From positions 372,001 to 436,000 of the forward strand of contig NZ_PVMZ01000007.1 in the NCBI RefSeq assembly GCF_003001815.1: a stretch of DNA of 64,000 nt, written 5' to 3'. Both the position numbers and the translations under genes were made by a program. Source of the DNA: Actinoplanes italicus (GTDB lineage: Bacteria > Actinomycetota > Actinomycetes > Mycobacteriales > Micromonosporaceae). The notes under the pieces are model-generated. The model made no database searches. It saw only the letters and a list, made by a program, of their open reading frames with translations, and had not been told where the DNA came from. Below are positions 52,289-61,475 of the stretch, piece by piece (positions within the stretch are counted from its first letter, which is position 1; the number at the start of each line of letters is the position of its first letter).

Positions 52289-54619
52289 GTGCGATCGGTA
52301 CTCCCGCCGGGAATCGCCCGCCGGCTCTGGCAGGTCATGGCCGGCGGCGGGATCCTCGCCACGGTCGTCTACACCGTCTTCCCCTCCTCGGTCCTGAGCA
52401 ATGTGGCGTTCGCCGGGCTCGCCGTCACCGTGGTGGCAGCCTGCTTCATCGGGCCGCGCCGCTGGGCGGCCGAGCCCCCGTCAGCCTGGCGCAGCATGGC
52501 CGCGGCCGCTCTGCTCTTCATGATCGGCGTACTGATCCGGCCCACCGTCACCGACATGGCGATGCCGTGGCCGCTGCTGGCCGACGCCGCCTCCTTCAGC
52601 GGATACCTGCTGCTCGGCGTCTTCGTGCTGATCCTGCTGCACCGGCGCGGCAGCCTCGACCGGCACGCCGCCCTCGACGGGCTGACCGTCTGCCTCTCCG
52701 CCGGTGTCGCCAGCACCCTCCTGCTGGCCCTGCCCGCCGCCGCGATCGCCGACCGGGACCCGGTGCTCTCGCTCATCCAGGGCACCTACCCGCTCTTCGA
52801 CATCATGCTGGCGCTGCTCACGGTGAACCTGACCTTCACCGCCAAGCACTGGCCGGTCAGCCTGATCGGGCTGCTCACCATGATGATCGGGATCTTCGTC
52901 GGCGACCTGGCGTACGCGATCGAGGGCGTCAGCGGCAAGATCTACGGATCACCGCTGCTCAACGTGCCGTTCATGCTCGCCTACACGGCTCTCGGGGTGG
53001 CCGCGCTGCACCCGTCCGTGGCGGACATGGGCCGGGCCGCGAAACCGCCGGTCCAGGCCTGGTCGTGGCCGCGCATGTCGCTGCTTCTGCCCGCGCTGGC
53101 CGTACCGTACGCCCTGCTGCTCACCCCGGTCTCGCGGTCGGCCACCGGACGGAACCTGATCGCGGTGGCCGGCTGCCTGTCCGTCGCCCTGCTGCTGATC
53201 CGGGCCGTCTCCGCGGTCCGCGCCCAGGTCGCCGCCCAGCTGCGCTCCGAGCACCAGGCCACCCACGACCCGCTGACCGGCCTGCCCAACCGGCAGTCGA
53301 TGACGTCGCAGATCGCCCGCCTTGTCACCGTGGCCGATCCGGAGGGACACGACCGGGTCTGGGTCTACATGCTCGACCTGGACGGCTTCAAATGGGTCAA
53401 CGACTCGTGGGGGCACGACACCGGCGACCAGCTGGTGATCGAGGTCGGCCGGCGGCTGCGCAGCACGGTCCCGGGCAGCATCCCGGTGTCCCGGGTCGGC
53501 GGCGACGAGTTCCTGCTCGGCTTCATCGGCGAGAAGGGCGGCGCGCTGCGCCTGGTCGACGACATCCGCGGCTGCTTCGCCCGGCCGTTCACGGTCCGCG
53601 ACCACGACGTGGTGATCAGCGCGTCGATCGGCATCTCGCACGCCGAGGGCGACCCGGACAACGCCACGGTCACCGCCGAGGCGCTGATGCGCGACGCCGA
53701 CACCGCCATGTACCGGGCCAAGGGCGAGGGCCCCGGCCGGTCGACCATCTTCGACACCAGCATGCACGCCCAGGTACGCGAGCGCATCGAGCTGGAGGTC
53801 GCGCTGCGGCAGGCGCTCGCCGATGAGCAGCTGCACGTGGCGTACCAGCCGATCGTCCGCCTCGAGAGCGGCATACCGGTCGGCGCCGAGGCGCTGGTCC
53901 GCTGGCTGCACCCGGAACGCGGGGCGATCCCGCCGATGACGTTCATCCCGATCGCCGAGGACGCCGGCCTGATCACCGCGATCGGCACCTGGGTCCGCAA
54001 GGAGGCGCTGCGCCAGCTCGGCGTGTGGCGCTCGGAGGGGACCGTCGGCGACGACTTCTACCTGTCGATCAACGTGTCGCCGCGGCAGCTGTCCGACCCG
54101 GAGCTGCCGCTGATCGTCTCCGGCGAGATGATGCGGTACGGGGTGCCACCGCACTGCGTGGCCCTGGAGATGACCGAGTCGGTGATGGTCGACGGCTCCA
54201 GCGTGACCTCGCGGGTCCTCTTCGAACTGCGCGAGCTGGGCGTGAAACTGCTGATCGACGACTTCGGCACCGGTTTCTCGGCGCTGGGATACCTGCGCCG
54301 CTTCCCGGTCACCGGCGTCAAGATCGACCGCTCGTTCGTGACCGGGCTCGGCGTGAACCACGAGGACGACGAGATCGTCCGTGCCGTGGTGGCGATGAGT
54401 CACGCCCTCGGCCTGTCGGTCATCGCCGAGGGCGTCGAGACGCCGCTGCAGCGCGAGGCGCTCTATGCGGTCGGTGTCGTCAACGGGCAGGGCTGGCTGT
54501 GGGGGGCGGCGGTGCCGGCGCCCGAGTTCGCCCAGCGCTGGCGGGACGTGGTGCTGCGCGGCCCGGAGATCCCGGCGATCGTGTCGAACCCGTCGGGCCG
54601 GCACCGCCGGCCCGACTGA
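52289..54619 (+). CDS. Membrane-bound GGDEF-EAL protein
   Basis: A 776-residue cyclic-di-GMP protein. About eight to nine transmembrane helices fill residues 15-310. The GGDEF domain (about 320-490) has an intact RVGGDEF motif near 403-409, so it may make c-di-GMP. The EAL domain (about 505-755) has GAEALVRWLHP near 532, MTESVMVDG and DDFGTGFSALGYLRR, so it may also degrade it. Start is GTG at 52289, 29 bp after the Usp gene. A membrane signal probably sets which activity dominates. Confidence 0.93.
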   Translation: MRSVLPPGIARRLWQVMAGGGILATVVYTVFPSSVLSNVAFAGLAVTVVAACFIGPRRWAAEPPSAWRSMAAAALLFMIGVLIRPTVTDMAMPWPLLADAASFSGYLLLGVFVLILLHRRGSLDRHAALDGLTVCLSAGVASTLLLALPAAAIADRDPVLSLIQGTYPLFDIMLALLTVNLTFTAKHWPVSLIGLLTMMIGIFVGDLAYAIEGVSGKIYGSPLLNVPFMLAYTALGVAALHPSVADMGRAAKPPVQAWSWPRMSLLLPALAVPYALLLTPVSRSATGRNLIAVAGCLSVALLLIRAVSAVRAQVAAQLRSEHQATHDPLTGLPNRQSMTSQIARLVTVADPEGHDRVWVYMLDLDGFKWVNDSWGHDTGDQLVIEVGRRLRSTVPGSIPVSRVGGDEFLLGFIGEKGGALRLVDDIRGCFARPFTVRDHDVVISASIGISHAEGDPDNATVTAEALMRDADTAMYRAKGEGPGRSTIFDTSMHAQVRERIELEVALRQALADEQLHVAYQPIVRLESGIPVGAEALVRWLHPERGAIPPMTFIPIAEDAGLITAIGTWVRKEALRQLGVWRSEGTVGDDFYLSINVSPRQLSDPELPLIVSGEMMRYGVPPHCVALEMTESVMVDGSSVTSRVLFELRELGVKLLIDDFGTGFSALGYLRRFPVTGVKIDRSFVTGLGVNHEDDEIVRAVVAMSHALGLSVIAEGVETPLQREALYAVGVVNGQGWLWGAAVPAPEFAQRWRDVVLRGPEIPAIVSNPSGRHRRPD

Positions 54620-54628
54620 GATCGGCCG

Positions 54629-55261
54629 TCAGACCCGCGACGCGCGCCGCTCGGGCTGGCCGTCCGAGAGCTTGTTCGGCAGGCCGCGCCGCTCGGCACG
54701 CCGGTACGGCTTGTCGTCCTTGGGGAACTCGTACATCCAGAACGACTGGGCGTCGAGCCGCGTCGGCTGGGCGCGTCCGGCCGACGACGCCCGGCTCAGG
54801 ATCATCGCGATCATGCGGGGCAGCTGGTTGCGCTCCTCGTTGAACCCGCAGATGTCGAAGAAGACCTTGCCGTCGACCTCCTCGATCGGCGCGTACATCG
54901 TGCGCTGCAGGGCGACGAACACCCCCTGGCCGCGGTGTCCCAGCGCGGAGCCCGCGAACAGGCAGTAGAAGAGCCGGTGCTGCTCGTACAGCTCGGGCCA
55001 GTGGTATTTGAAGTAGTCCGCCGAGATCAGCGGGATCGACTCCAGATCGTTGGTGATGGTGCCCATCCCGGCGATGCCGTCGTCGTCCACCGCCACGTGC
55101 TTGTCGATGCGTTTGTCGTGCATCACCTCCTCGAACTCGTGCCGGTACATCAGATGCCGGTTGACCGCGAGGATCCGCAGGTCGCTGAAGCAGTCCCGGT
55201 AGAACTCCCAGGCCTCCTCCATCAACTCGGCCGGCAGTTCGTCCATGATCTCCACGCGCAT
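54629..55261 (-). CDS. Hypothetical GNAT-like protein
   Basis: A 210-residue protein starting MRVEIMDELPAELMEEAW at the ATG at 55261, after GAGGGGGCGAC. The segment GSALGHRGQGVFVALQRTMY resembles the acetyl-CoA-binding R-x-x-G-x-G/A turn of GNAT acetyltransferases, so an acyl-transferase fold is plausible. The C-terminal third is basic and less structured. It is convergent with the GGDEF-EAL gene. No substrate or partner can be named. Confidence 0.72.
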   Translation of the reverse strand: MRVEIMDELPAELMEEAWEFYRDCFSDLRILAVNRHLMYRHEFEEVMHDKRIDKHVAVDDDGIAGMGTITNDLESIPLISADYFKYHWPELYEQHRLFYCLFAGSALGHRGQGVFVALQRTMYAPIEEVDGKVFFDICGFNEERNQLPRMIAMILSRASSAGRAQPTRLDAQSFWMYEFPKDDKPYRRAERRGLPNKLSDGQPERRASRV

Positions 55262-55346
55262 GTCGTCGCCCCCTCTCGAGGACAAACCTTCCAAAGACCC
55301 CGCGGCTGTGAGGGCAACTCCGGCGATTCACCGGTAGAAATCGGGT

Positions 55347-56120
55347 ATGCGCTTCGCGACGTGGAACGTCAACTCGGTCAAGGCCCGGCTGCCCCGCCTG
55401 CTCGACTGGCTCGCCGGCACCGCCCCCGACGTCGTCTGCCTTCAGGAGACCAAGGTCGCCGACGACGGCTTCCCCTCGGCCGAGGTCGCCGAACTCGGTT
55501 ACGAGACGGCCGCGTACGGCCAGGGCCGCTGGAACGGTGTGGCCGTGCTCTCCCGCATCGGGCTGGACGACGTGCGCCGCGGGTTCACCGGCGTGCCCGG
55601 CTATCCCGAGCCGGAGGCGCGCGCGGTCAGCGCCCGGTGCGGCGGCATCCGCTTCATGTCGGTGTACGTGCCGAACGGCCGCACCCCCGACGACCCGCAC
55701 TACGCCTACAAGCTGCAGTGGCTGGCCGCGCTGCGCGAGGCACTGATCCCGGACCTGAAGGCGGGGCCGCTCGTGGTCGCCGGCGACTACAACGTGGCAC
55801 CTGCCGACGCCGACGTGTGGGACATCACGCTCTTCGCGAATTCCACCCACGTGACACCGCCGGAGCGGGCGGCGCTCGCCGCGATCCGGGAGATCGGCCT
55901 GACCGACGTTCCGGCGCGGGCGCTCAAGGGTGATCATCCGTTCACCTACTGGGACTATCGTGCCGGGATGTTCCATCAGAACAAGGGCATGAGGATCGAT
56001 CTCGTGTACGGCAGCGCCGACGTCGCCGAGCGGGTCACCGACGCCTACGTCGACCGCGAGGCCCGCAAGGGCAAAGGCCCCTCCGACCACGCCCCGATCG
56101 TGGTTGATCTGACCGATTGA
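55347..56120 (+). CDS. xth: Exodeoxyribonuclease III
   Basis: A 257-residue AP endonuclease/3' exonuclease of base-excision repair. Metal-binding and catalytic motifs are intact: TWNVNSVKARLPRLLDWL, VCLQETKVADDGFP, VVAGDYNVAPADADVWD, FTYWDYRAGMFHQNKGMRID and PSDHAPIVVDL. Length is normal for the ExoIII family. It sits 85 bp after the divergent GNAT-like gene and 61 bp before the SpoIIE gene. Confidence 0.94.
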   Translation: MRFATWNVNSVKARLPRLLDWLAGTAPDVVCLQETKVADDGFPSAEVAELGYETAAYGQGRWNGVAVLSRIGLDDVRRGFTGVPGYPEPEARAVSARCGGIRFMSVYVPNGRTPDDPHYAYKLQWLAALREALIPDLKAGPLVVAGDYNVAPADADVWDITLFANSTHVTPPERAALAAIREIGLTDVPARALKGDHPFTYWDYRAGMFHQNKGMRIDLVYGSADVAERVTDAYVDREARKGKGPSDHAPIVVDLTD

Positions 56121-56181
56121 CGGGGGAGCACGTAGGCTGGTGTCGATCCTGGAAGCGCGACGACAAGGGCAGGAGGCGGCG

Positions 56182-57828
56182 ATGACGGCGCTCAGACCGG
56201 CACCGGCTCTGCTGGAGGCCGCGTTCGAAGCCGCCCGGGAAGCCATGGTCCTGTGCACCGCGGATCGGGTGGTGGTGATGGCCAACGAGGCCGCTCGCCA
56301 CCTGCTGCCCAGCGCACGTCCCGGCAGCCCGGCCCCCGCGCCCCTGCCCGCCGACGGAGCCGACTCCTTCCAGGCCGAACACGAAGGCCGGCAGCTGTAC
56401 GGCATGCGCCGCGAACTGGACGACGGGCACCACGCCTGGTTCCTCCGCGACCACACCGAGGAGCTCGCCCGCACCACCGCCCTGGAGGTCGAACGCTCCC
56501 GGACGGCGTTCCTGGCCGAGGCCGGGCGGCGGCTCTCCGCGTCCCTGCACATGCGGCGCTGTGTGCGGACCGCGGTCGAGCTCGCCGCGACGCACCTGGC
56601 CGACGCCGCCATCGTGGTGCTGCCGCCGGAGCGCCGGCAGAGCGCCTGGACCCGGCTGCTGCCCGGCCTGCCGGTCGAGGAGGGCACGCTGCGCGAGCCC
56701 CAGCTCGGCGAGGTGCCGGGCCTGCTCGAGGCGCTCGGTGGTTTCCCGCCGATCCCCAGCCGCTGGCTCGACCCGTCGCAGGCCCCCGGCTGGCTGGTGC
56801 CGGCCGGGTTCGGTCCGGTCGGCGCACTGCTGGTGATCCCGCTGCCCGGCAACGCCGAACCGGCCGGGGCGCTGATCCTGGCCCGGTGCGGCCCGGCAGC
56901 CGTCTTCACCAGCGAGGACGAGGTGCTGGCCCGGATCTTCGCGGCCCGCGCGGGAGCCGCTGTCTCGGCCGCCGTCCTGTATCGCGAGCAGGTCGACACC
57001 ACGGCGATCCTGCAGGCCGACCTGCTGCCGCCGGAGCTGCCCGAGCCCGAGGGATTCGAGCTGACCGGCGCCTACCAGGCCGCCCGTGAGGGCCTGCGGA
57101 TCGGCGGCGACTTCTACGACGTGTTCGGCCCGGCCGGGGCCAGCACCGACACGGTGATCGCGCTCGGCGACGTCTGCGGCACCGGCCCGGAGGCCGCGGT
57201 ACTGACCGGCAAGGTCCGCCAGACCCTGCGGGCGCTGCGCCTGGTCCACACCGAACCCGCGGCGATGCTCACGGTGCTCAACGAGGCGCTGCTGCAGCAG
57301 TCGTCCCGGCAGCCCCGGTTCGTGACCATGGTCATCGGCTCGGTGCACCGCATCGACCACGGCCGGGTCCAGCTCGAACTCGCCAGCGGCGGCCACCCGG
57401 CGCCCCTCGTGCTGCGCCACGACGGCTCGGTCGAGGAGGTCCCGACCAGCGGCACCCTGATCGGCGTGCTTCCGCGTACCGTCGTGCGGCCCGCGACTGT
57501 CGAACTCGCCCCCGGTGAGCTGTGCCTGCTCTACAGCGACGGCCTCACCGAGGCGCGCGGCGGCCCGACCGGCACCGAACAGTTCGGCGAGGGCCGCCTG
57601 CACCAGGCGCTCAGCGAGTGCCGCGGCATGCCCGGCGCCGTCGCCGTCGAACGGATCCGGCAGCTCGTCTCCGACTGGGTGCGCGGCGGCGACTCCGACG
57701 ACATCGCCATGCTCGCGGTCCGCGCGCCGACCCGGACCCCGCTCAGCCTGCGCGGCGGTGGCGCGCCCGCGCAGTCCCCGTACGTCATCGCCGCGCGCCG
57801 CGGCGACCGGCGCCCCAGGAACTTCTGA
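56182..57828 (+). CDS. SpoIIE-type PP2C phosphatase with PAS and GAF domains
   Basis: A 548-residue phosphatase of the RsbU/SpoIIE class that dephosphorylates STAS proteins. Order: PAS-like about 8-100, GAF about 115-285, PP2C about 305-530 with GGDFYDVFG, GDVCGTGPEAA, YSDGLTEARGG and GGDSDDIAMLAV (metal-binding Asp residues). The ATG at 56182 follows GCAGGAGGCGGCG. Its stop overlaps the start of the B12 protein (TGATG), so the pair is coupled and probably acts as one light- or B12-tuned signalling unit. Confidence 0.92.
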   Translation: MTALRPAPALLEAAFEAAREAMVLCTADRVVVMANEAARHLLPSARPGSPAPAPLPADGADSFQAEHEGRQLYGMRRELDDGHHAWFLRDHTEELARTTALEVERSRTAFLAEAGRRLSASLHMRRCVRTAVELAATHLADAAIVVLPPERRQSAWTRLLPGLPVEEGTLREPQLGEVPGLLEALGGFPPIPSRWLDPSQAPGWLVPAGFGPVGALLVIPLPGNAEPAGALILARCGPAAVFTSEDEVLARIFAARAGAAVSAAVLYREQVDTTAILQADLLPPELPEPEGFELTGAYQAAREGLRIGGDFYDVFGPAGASTDTVIALGDVCGTGPEAAVLTGKVRQTLRALRLVHTEPAAMLTVLNEALLQQSSRQPRFVTMVIGSVHRIDHGRVQLELASGGHPAPLVLRHDGSVEEVPTSGTLIGVLPRTVVRPATVELAPGELCLLYSDGLTEARGGPTGTEQFGEGRLHQALSECRGMPGAVAVERIRQLVSDWVRGGDSDDIAMLAVRAPTRTPLSLRGGGAPAQSPYVIAARRGDRRPRNF

Positions 57829-58883
57829 TGACCGCACCCGGCGGCACGATCACACCTGCGGTCAGCGGGGCGATCGCCGGCCACTACCTCGGTCTGGTCG
57901 CCGACGGTGACGAGCTGGGCGCCACCGAGCTGGTCGACGATCTGCTGAAGGACGGCGTCCCGGCCCAGCGGGTCATCGTCGACCTGATCGGCGCCACCCA
58001 GGCCCGGGTCGGCGACCTGTGGGCCGCCAACCAGTGGTCGGTCGCCCGCGAGCACGCCGCCACCGCCGTCGGCGAACGCGCCCTGGCCGCCGTCGCCGCC
58101 CGGACCACCACGCCCACGGCCCGCGGCCGGATCGCCCTGGCCTGCGTCGACGGCGAGTGGCACGGTCTGCCCGCCCGCATGCTCGCCGAGCTGCTGCGCC
58201 TCGACGGCTGGCGCGTCGACTTCCTCGGCGCCAGCGTCCCCGGCCGGCACCTGATCACCCACCTGCACCAGACCGGCCCCGACGCGGTGGCCCTGAGCTG
58301 CATGATCCCCACCCGGCTGCCCCGGGCCCACGCCGCCATCACCGCCTGCCGCTCGGCCGGCGTCCCGGTGATCGCCGGCGGCCGCGGCTTCGGCCCCGGC
58401 GGCCGCTGGGCCGAACGTCTCGGCGCCCACGCCTGGGCCGCCTCCGGCGAAGAGGCGGTCACCCTGCTGGCCGACCGCTGGCCACCGCGCAACATGACCG
58501 ACTTCCCGCTGCCCGACGGCGAGGCCTTCATCGGCGACGAGGAGTACACCCATCTGGTCCGCTCCCGCCCCCAGCTGATAGCCACGGCGATGGACCGCCT
58601 GCCGGTCGCCTATCCGCCGGCCCACGACTACGACGACGCCCAGCTCGAGGCGACCACCGACGACATGGGCCACATCGCCGACTTCCTGGCGGCCGCCCTC
58701 TACATCGGCGAGCAGACCATCTTCACCGACTTCACCGAGTGGACCACCTACGTCCTGCAGTCCCGCGGCGTACCGCCGACCGCCCTGCGCATCGGCCTCG
58801 GCCTGATCCGCGATCAGCTGGTCGACTTCCCGACCGCGACGTCCATGCTCGACGCGGCGCTCGCCGGCCTGCCAGCCCGCTGA
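57828..58883 (+). CDS. B12-binding protein with CarH-type photoreceptor motif
   Basis: A 351-residue soluble protein. Residues 1-95 form a helical bundle with W65-x9-E75-H76 (DLWAANQWSVAREHA), the Ado-capping motif of CarH/LitR B12 photoreceptors. The B12 domain follows with E110-x-H112 (VDGEWHGLP; His is the expected lower cobalt ligand) and AGGRGFG. The last 110 residues form another helical region. There is no MerR DNA-binding domain, so it is not CarH. The ATG at 57828 overlaps the SpoIIE stop. It probably senses adenosylcobalamin and/or light and controls the phosphatase; this is inference from motif and coupling. Confidence 0.88.
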   Translation: MTAPGGTITPAVSGAIAGHYLGLVADGDELGATELVDDLLKDGVPAQRVIVDLIGATQARVGDLWAANQWSVAREHAATAVGERALAAVAARTTTPTARGRIALACVDGEWHGLPARMLAELLRLDGWRVDFLGASVPGRHLITHLHQTGPDAVALSCMIPTRLPRAHAAITACRSAGVPVIAGGRGFGPGGRWAERLGAHAWAASGEEAVTLLADRWPPRNMTDFPLPDGEAFIGDEEYTHLVRSRPQLIATAMDRLPVAYPPAHDYDDAQLEATTDDMGHIADFLAAALYIGEQTIFTDFTEWTTYVLQSRGVPPTALRIGLGLIRDQLVDFPTATSMLDAALAGLPAR

Positions 58884-58929
58884 CCCGGTTCCGCAGCCCT
58901 CACCGGCCGATTCCGCGGGCTTCCGGCGC

Positions 58930-59402
58930 CCAGCCACCCCAACCCCACAGGATCCGCAACACCACCCACCCCGCTCCCACCCCTCCTGTCGCTCCCCTCC
59001 CCTCCTTCCCTCCCCTCCTTCCCCGCAGACCTTGCGACTTTCAGCCGCCCCAGCCACCCCAACCCCACAAGATCCGCAACACCACCCACCCCGCCACCCA
59101 CCGCGTTCCCCCCTCCCTTCGCTCCCTCCCTCCCCTCCTCCCCCGCAGACCTTGCGACTTTCAGCCACCCCAGCCACCCCAACCCCACAAGATCCATGGC
59201 GCCCGCCCACCCCGCACCACCCACCGCACCCTTCCCCTTAGACCTTGTGACGCTCGGCCACCCCAGCCACCACAACGACACAAAGGTCCGCAGCACCACC
59301 CACCTACGCCACCCGCCGCGTTCCCTCCCTTCCCCGCAGACCTTGTGACTTTCGGCCATCCCAGCCACCTCAACCCCACAAGATCCACGGCATCGCCCAC
59401 CG
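58930..59402. repeat. Diverged tandem copies of the 16313-type palindromic element
   Basis: About five copies of a unit with AGACCTTG(C/T)GAC ... CCCCACAAGATCC, the second, third and later copies spaced by 90-120 bp, with left arms at about 59026, 59146, 59239 and 59337. The first (near 58934) has only the right half. Pyrimidine-rich ACC/CCC spacers lie between. The arms match those of the perfect inverted repeat at 16313-16369. The region 58884-60315 shows no gene apart from repeats. Confidence 0.8.
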
Positions 59403-59456
59403 CGCACACCGCGCCGGGTGGGGTTGGCCGAGGTGCGACGGGCCGGGCGCGATGGG

Positions 59457-59557
59457 CGGGCGAGACGCCGCAGGCCGAGGCACGATCAGCGGGCGAGACG
59501 CCGCAGGCCCGGGGCACGATCAACGGGCGAGACGCCGCAGGCCGAGGCGATGCGCAA
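59457..59557. repeat. Three tandem 33-34-bp repeats
   Basis: CGGGCGAGACGCCGCAGGCC occurs three times head to tail (about 59457, 59490, 59524), with the following few bases more variable. Non-coding in all frames that make sense here. Confidence 0.85.
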
Positions 59558-60067
59558 CGAGGACGGCGAGGCGCGACGGGCCGGGCAGAGGTGCGGTCGG
59601 CGGGACGGGACGGCGAGAGCAGCGGGACGGGACGGGGCCGGCGGGCGGGGCCGGCGGGACGTACGAATAAATGGATGGCGGTGGCCTGAGGGGCGGATTA
59701 GCGTTAGCGCCATGCTGTGATGCCTTCCCGACCGCCGCCTGCCGCCCGCCGCAACCGCGTCGTGGCCGTGGGCCGCGTTGATCTCCGTGAGCCGAGCCTG
59801 GGCCGGAGTGGGATGGTCCACGCGTCTCTCCGTTCAGGGCTCCGGCACGTCCGGGTAGGGCTTCACGCGCCTTCCGGGCTTTCCGGCCGTTCCTTCCGGT
59901 TCTACGAACGGCGCAGCGATCATCTTCGTATCGCGAGCCCGCCGAACCGTGATTCCGGCCCTCATCGCTGAACATCGAACGCCCCAGAGGCGCGAGTACT
60001 TCTGCCGCCCGCGTGGAGCGACGAGCTGCCCCCTCAGAGCCGCCATGAGTTGCCCCCTCGGAGCCCT

Positions 60068-60235
60068 TACGAGCTGCCCGAGCGGGCAGCCACGAGCTGT
60101 CCCGTCGGAGCAGCCATGAGCTCCGCAGGGAGCAGCCACGAGCCGTCCCGAGCGGGCAGCCACGAGCTCCGCAGGGAGCAGCCACGAGCCGTCCCGAGCG
60201 GGCAGCCATGAGCTCCGCAGGGAGCAGCCATGAGT
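60068..60235. repeat. 46-bp compound tandem repeats
   Basis: GCAGCCACGAGC(T/C) alternates between two variants, one followed by TCCGCAGGGA and one by CGTCCCGAGCGG, giving 46-bp dimers copied two to three times. It lies upstream of the small gene at 60316. No gene is supported inside it. Confidence 0.82.
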
Positions 60236-60315
60236 TGCCCGCGTGGGTCCGCAAGGAGTCGCTCGCTTATGGGTCCGCAAGGGCTCCCGTGTGGAGCCGC
60301 AAAGGAGGTCGCCTT

Positions 60316-60558
60316 ATGCCTGCCAAACCGTTTTCCGTACACCTGAACCTCGACGAGATCGCCCAGCAGGACATCGCCGCGGCATTGCGCCCGAGCAACG
60401 CCACCGGTGGGCCGGACGGCCAGCAGACCGATACGACCGCCGCCCATCACGGTGCCCGCGACGCCCGCCAGGCGGCCCGGGAACGCTCGGGCCGGGATCA
60501 CGCGGGCCGCGCCGGCCGTGCCTCCGGTGGCCGCTCATACGTGTTCCGCCGAAGCTGA
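60316..60558 (+). CDS. Small hypothetical protein with strong ribosome site
   Basis: An 80-residue protein starting MPAKPFSVHLNLDEIAQQD; the first 30 residues look folded (strand then helix), the rest is Gly/Ala/Arg-rich and basic. An AAAGGAGGTC Shine-Dalgarno 6-15 bp before the ATG is the best in this window, which supports real translation. No homologue is recognised; its basic tail could bind nucleic acid. It faces the LamG gene across a strong hairpin. Confidence 0.7.
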   Translation: MPAKPFSVHLNLDEIAQQDIAAALRPSNATGGPDGQQTDTTAAHHGARDARQAARERSGRDHAGRAGRASGGRSYVFRRS

Positions 60559-60616
60559 GAGCCACCGGCACCAACAACGGCGGGCAGCCGTCCTAAGGGC
60601 GCCGGCGGAAGACGAG

Positions 60617-60651
60617 AACGCCCGGTGTCGCAGATCGCGACACCGGGCGTT
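60617..60651. terminator. Bidirectional terminator hairpin
   Basis: AACGCCCGGTGTCGC (60617-60631) pairs perfectly with 60637-60651 (15 bp, loop AGATC), between the convergent 80-residue and LamG genes. Confidence 0.9.
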
Positions 60652-60682
60652 CCACTGTGACCAGAACGAATACCGACCCGGA

Positions 60683-61417
60683 TCAGAGCAGCTGGACGAG
60701 GACCTCGTCGAGCTGGCCGTGATACATGTCGCCGTTCGCGGCGAGGTTGGGGCCGCCGACACGCAGCGGCATCGCGTTGTCGACCGAGGCGGTGGCCGGC
60801 AGGGTGACCTTGGAGCCGGCCACACCGTCGACGGAGACCGCGAGGGTGGTGCCGATCCGCTCGCAGACGACGCGGTGCCAGGCACCGTCGGCCACGGGGC
60901 GGGCGGAGATGGCGGAGAAGGTCTGGCCGGTGGTGCGGGCGACCATCACGCACTGGGCGCGACCGGTCTTGCCGGTGACCTGCATCTTCCACTGGCTCTC
61001 GGCGTCGGCCACACCCTTCTGCATGATGTTGGCGTTGCCGCTGAGCTGGGCGGTGGTGAGGCGGACGCTGGCCGCCCACCGGAAGTTGCGGGTGCCCGGG
61101 TCGAGGTCGACGTCGTCGGGCGCCTCCATGAGGGCCTTGGCGCAGGTGACGGCGTTGGCGGCGCAGACGCCGGGGAAGGCCGCGAAGCGGTTGGTGCCTT
61201 CGGTGTTGATGGCGACCTGCCCGTTGGCGGAGCCGCGGATGGTGAGGGCGGTGCCCCGCCCGGACAGTTCGGAGACTCGGCCTGCGGTGGCGCCGCCGTC
61301 GAAGCTGTAGCGGGCTACCAGGGCCGGGCCGGTGGGCTCGGCGGCCGCGTGGGCGGGGGCGCCGAGCAGGGGCAGCGTGAGCATGGCGGTCAGGGCCGAC
61401 AGCCTGAGGATCTTCAT
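60683..61417 (-). CDS. Secreted LamG-like domain protein
   Basis: A 244-residue exported protein. Signal peptide MKILRLSALTAMLTLPLLG with cleavage probably after PAHA (residues 22-25). The mature part is a concanavalin/LamG-like jelly roll (LVARYSFDGGATAGRVSELS; GTALTIRGSANGQVAIN; WHRVVCERIGTTLAVSVDGV; GQLDEVLVQLL), with two or three Cys that may pair. Such domains bind glycans. It has no catalytic module, so it is a probable extracellular binding protein. ATG at 61417; no operon partner in the same direction. Confidence 0.85.
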   Translation of the reverse strand: MKILRLSALTAMLTLPLLGAPAHAAAEPTGPALVARYSFDGGATAGRVSELSGRGTALTIRGSANGQVAINTEGTNRFAAFPGVCAANAVTCAKALMEAPDDVDLDPGTRNFRWAASVRLTTAQLSGNANIMQKGVADAESQWKMQVTGKTGRAQCVMVARTTGQTFSAISARPVADGAWHRVVCERIGTTLAVSVDGVAGSKVTLPATASVDNAMPLRVGGPNLAANGDMYHGQLDEVLVQLL

Positions 61418-61475
61418 GAGACGAAGATGGCCTACTGGGCGTTTTGGTGCTTAGAGTCCGGAACAATGTAGCCCG

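Noticed and set aside
58019..59689. Extension of the B12 gene region as a second long frame through the repeat array
   Set aside because: It runs in a different frame over the real gene and then through non-coding repeats; no domain or start supports it.
59717..59971. Possible 84-codon gene near 59717
   Set aside because: No ribosome site, no similarity and Arg/Ser/Pro-rich composition typical of chance frames.
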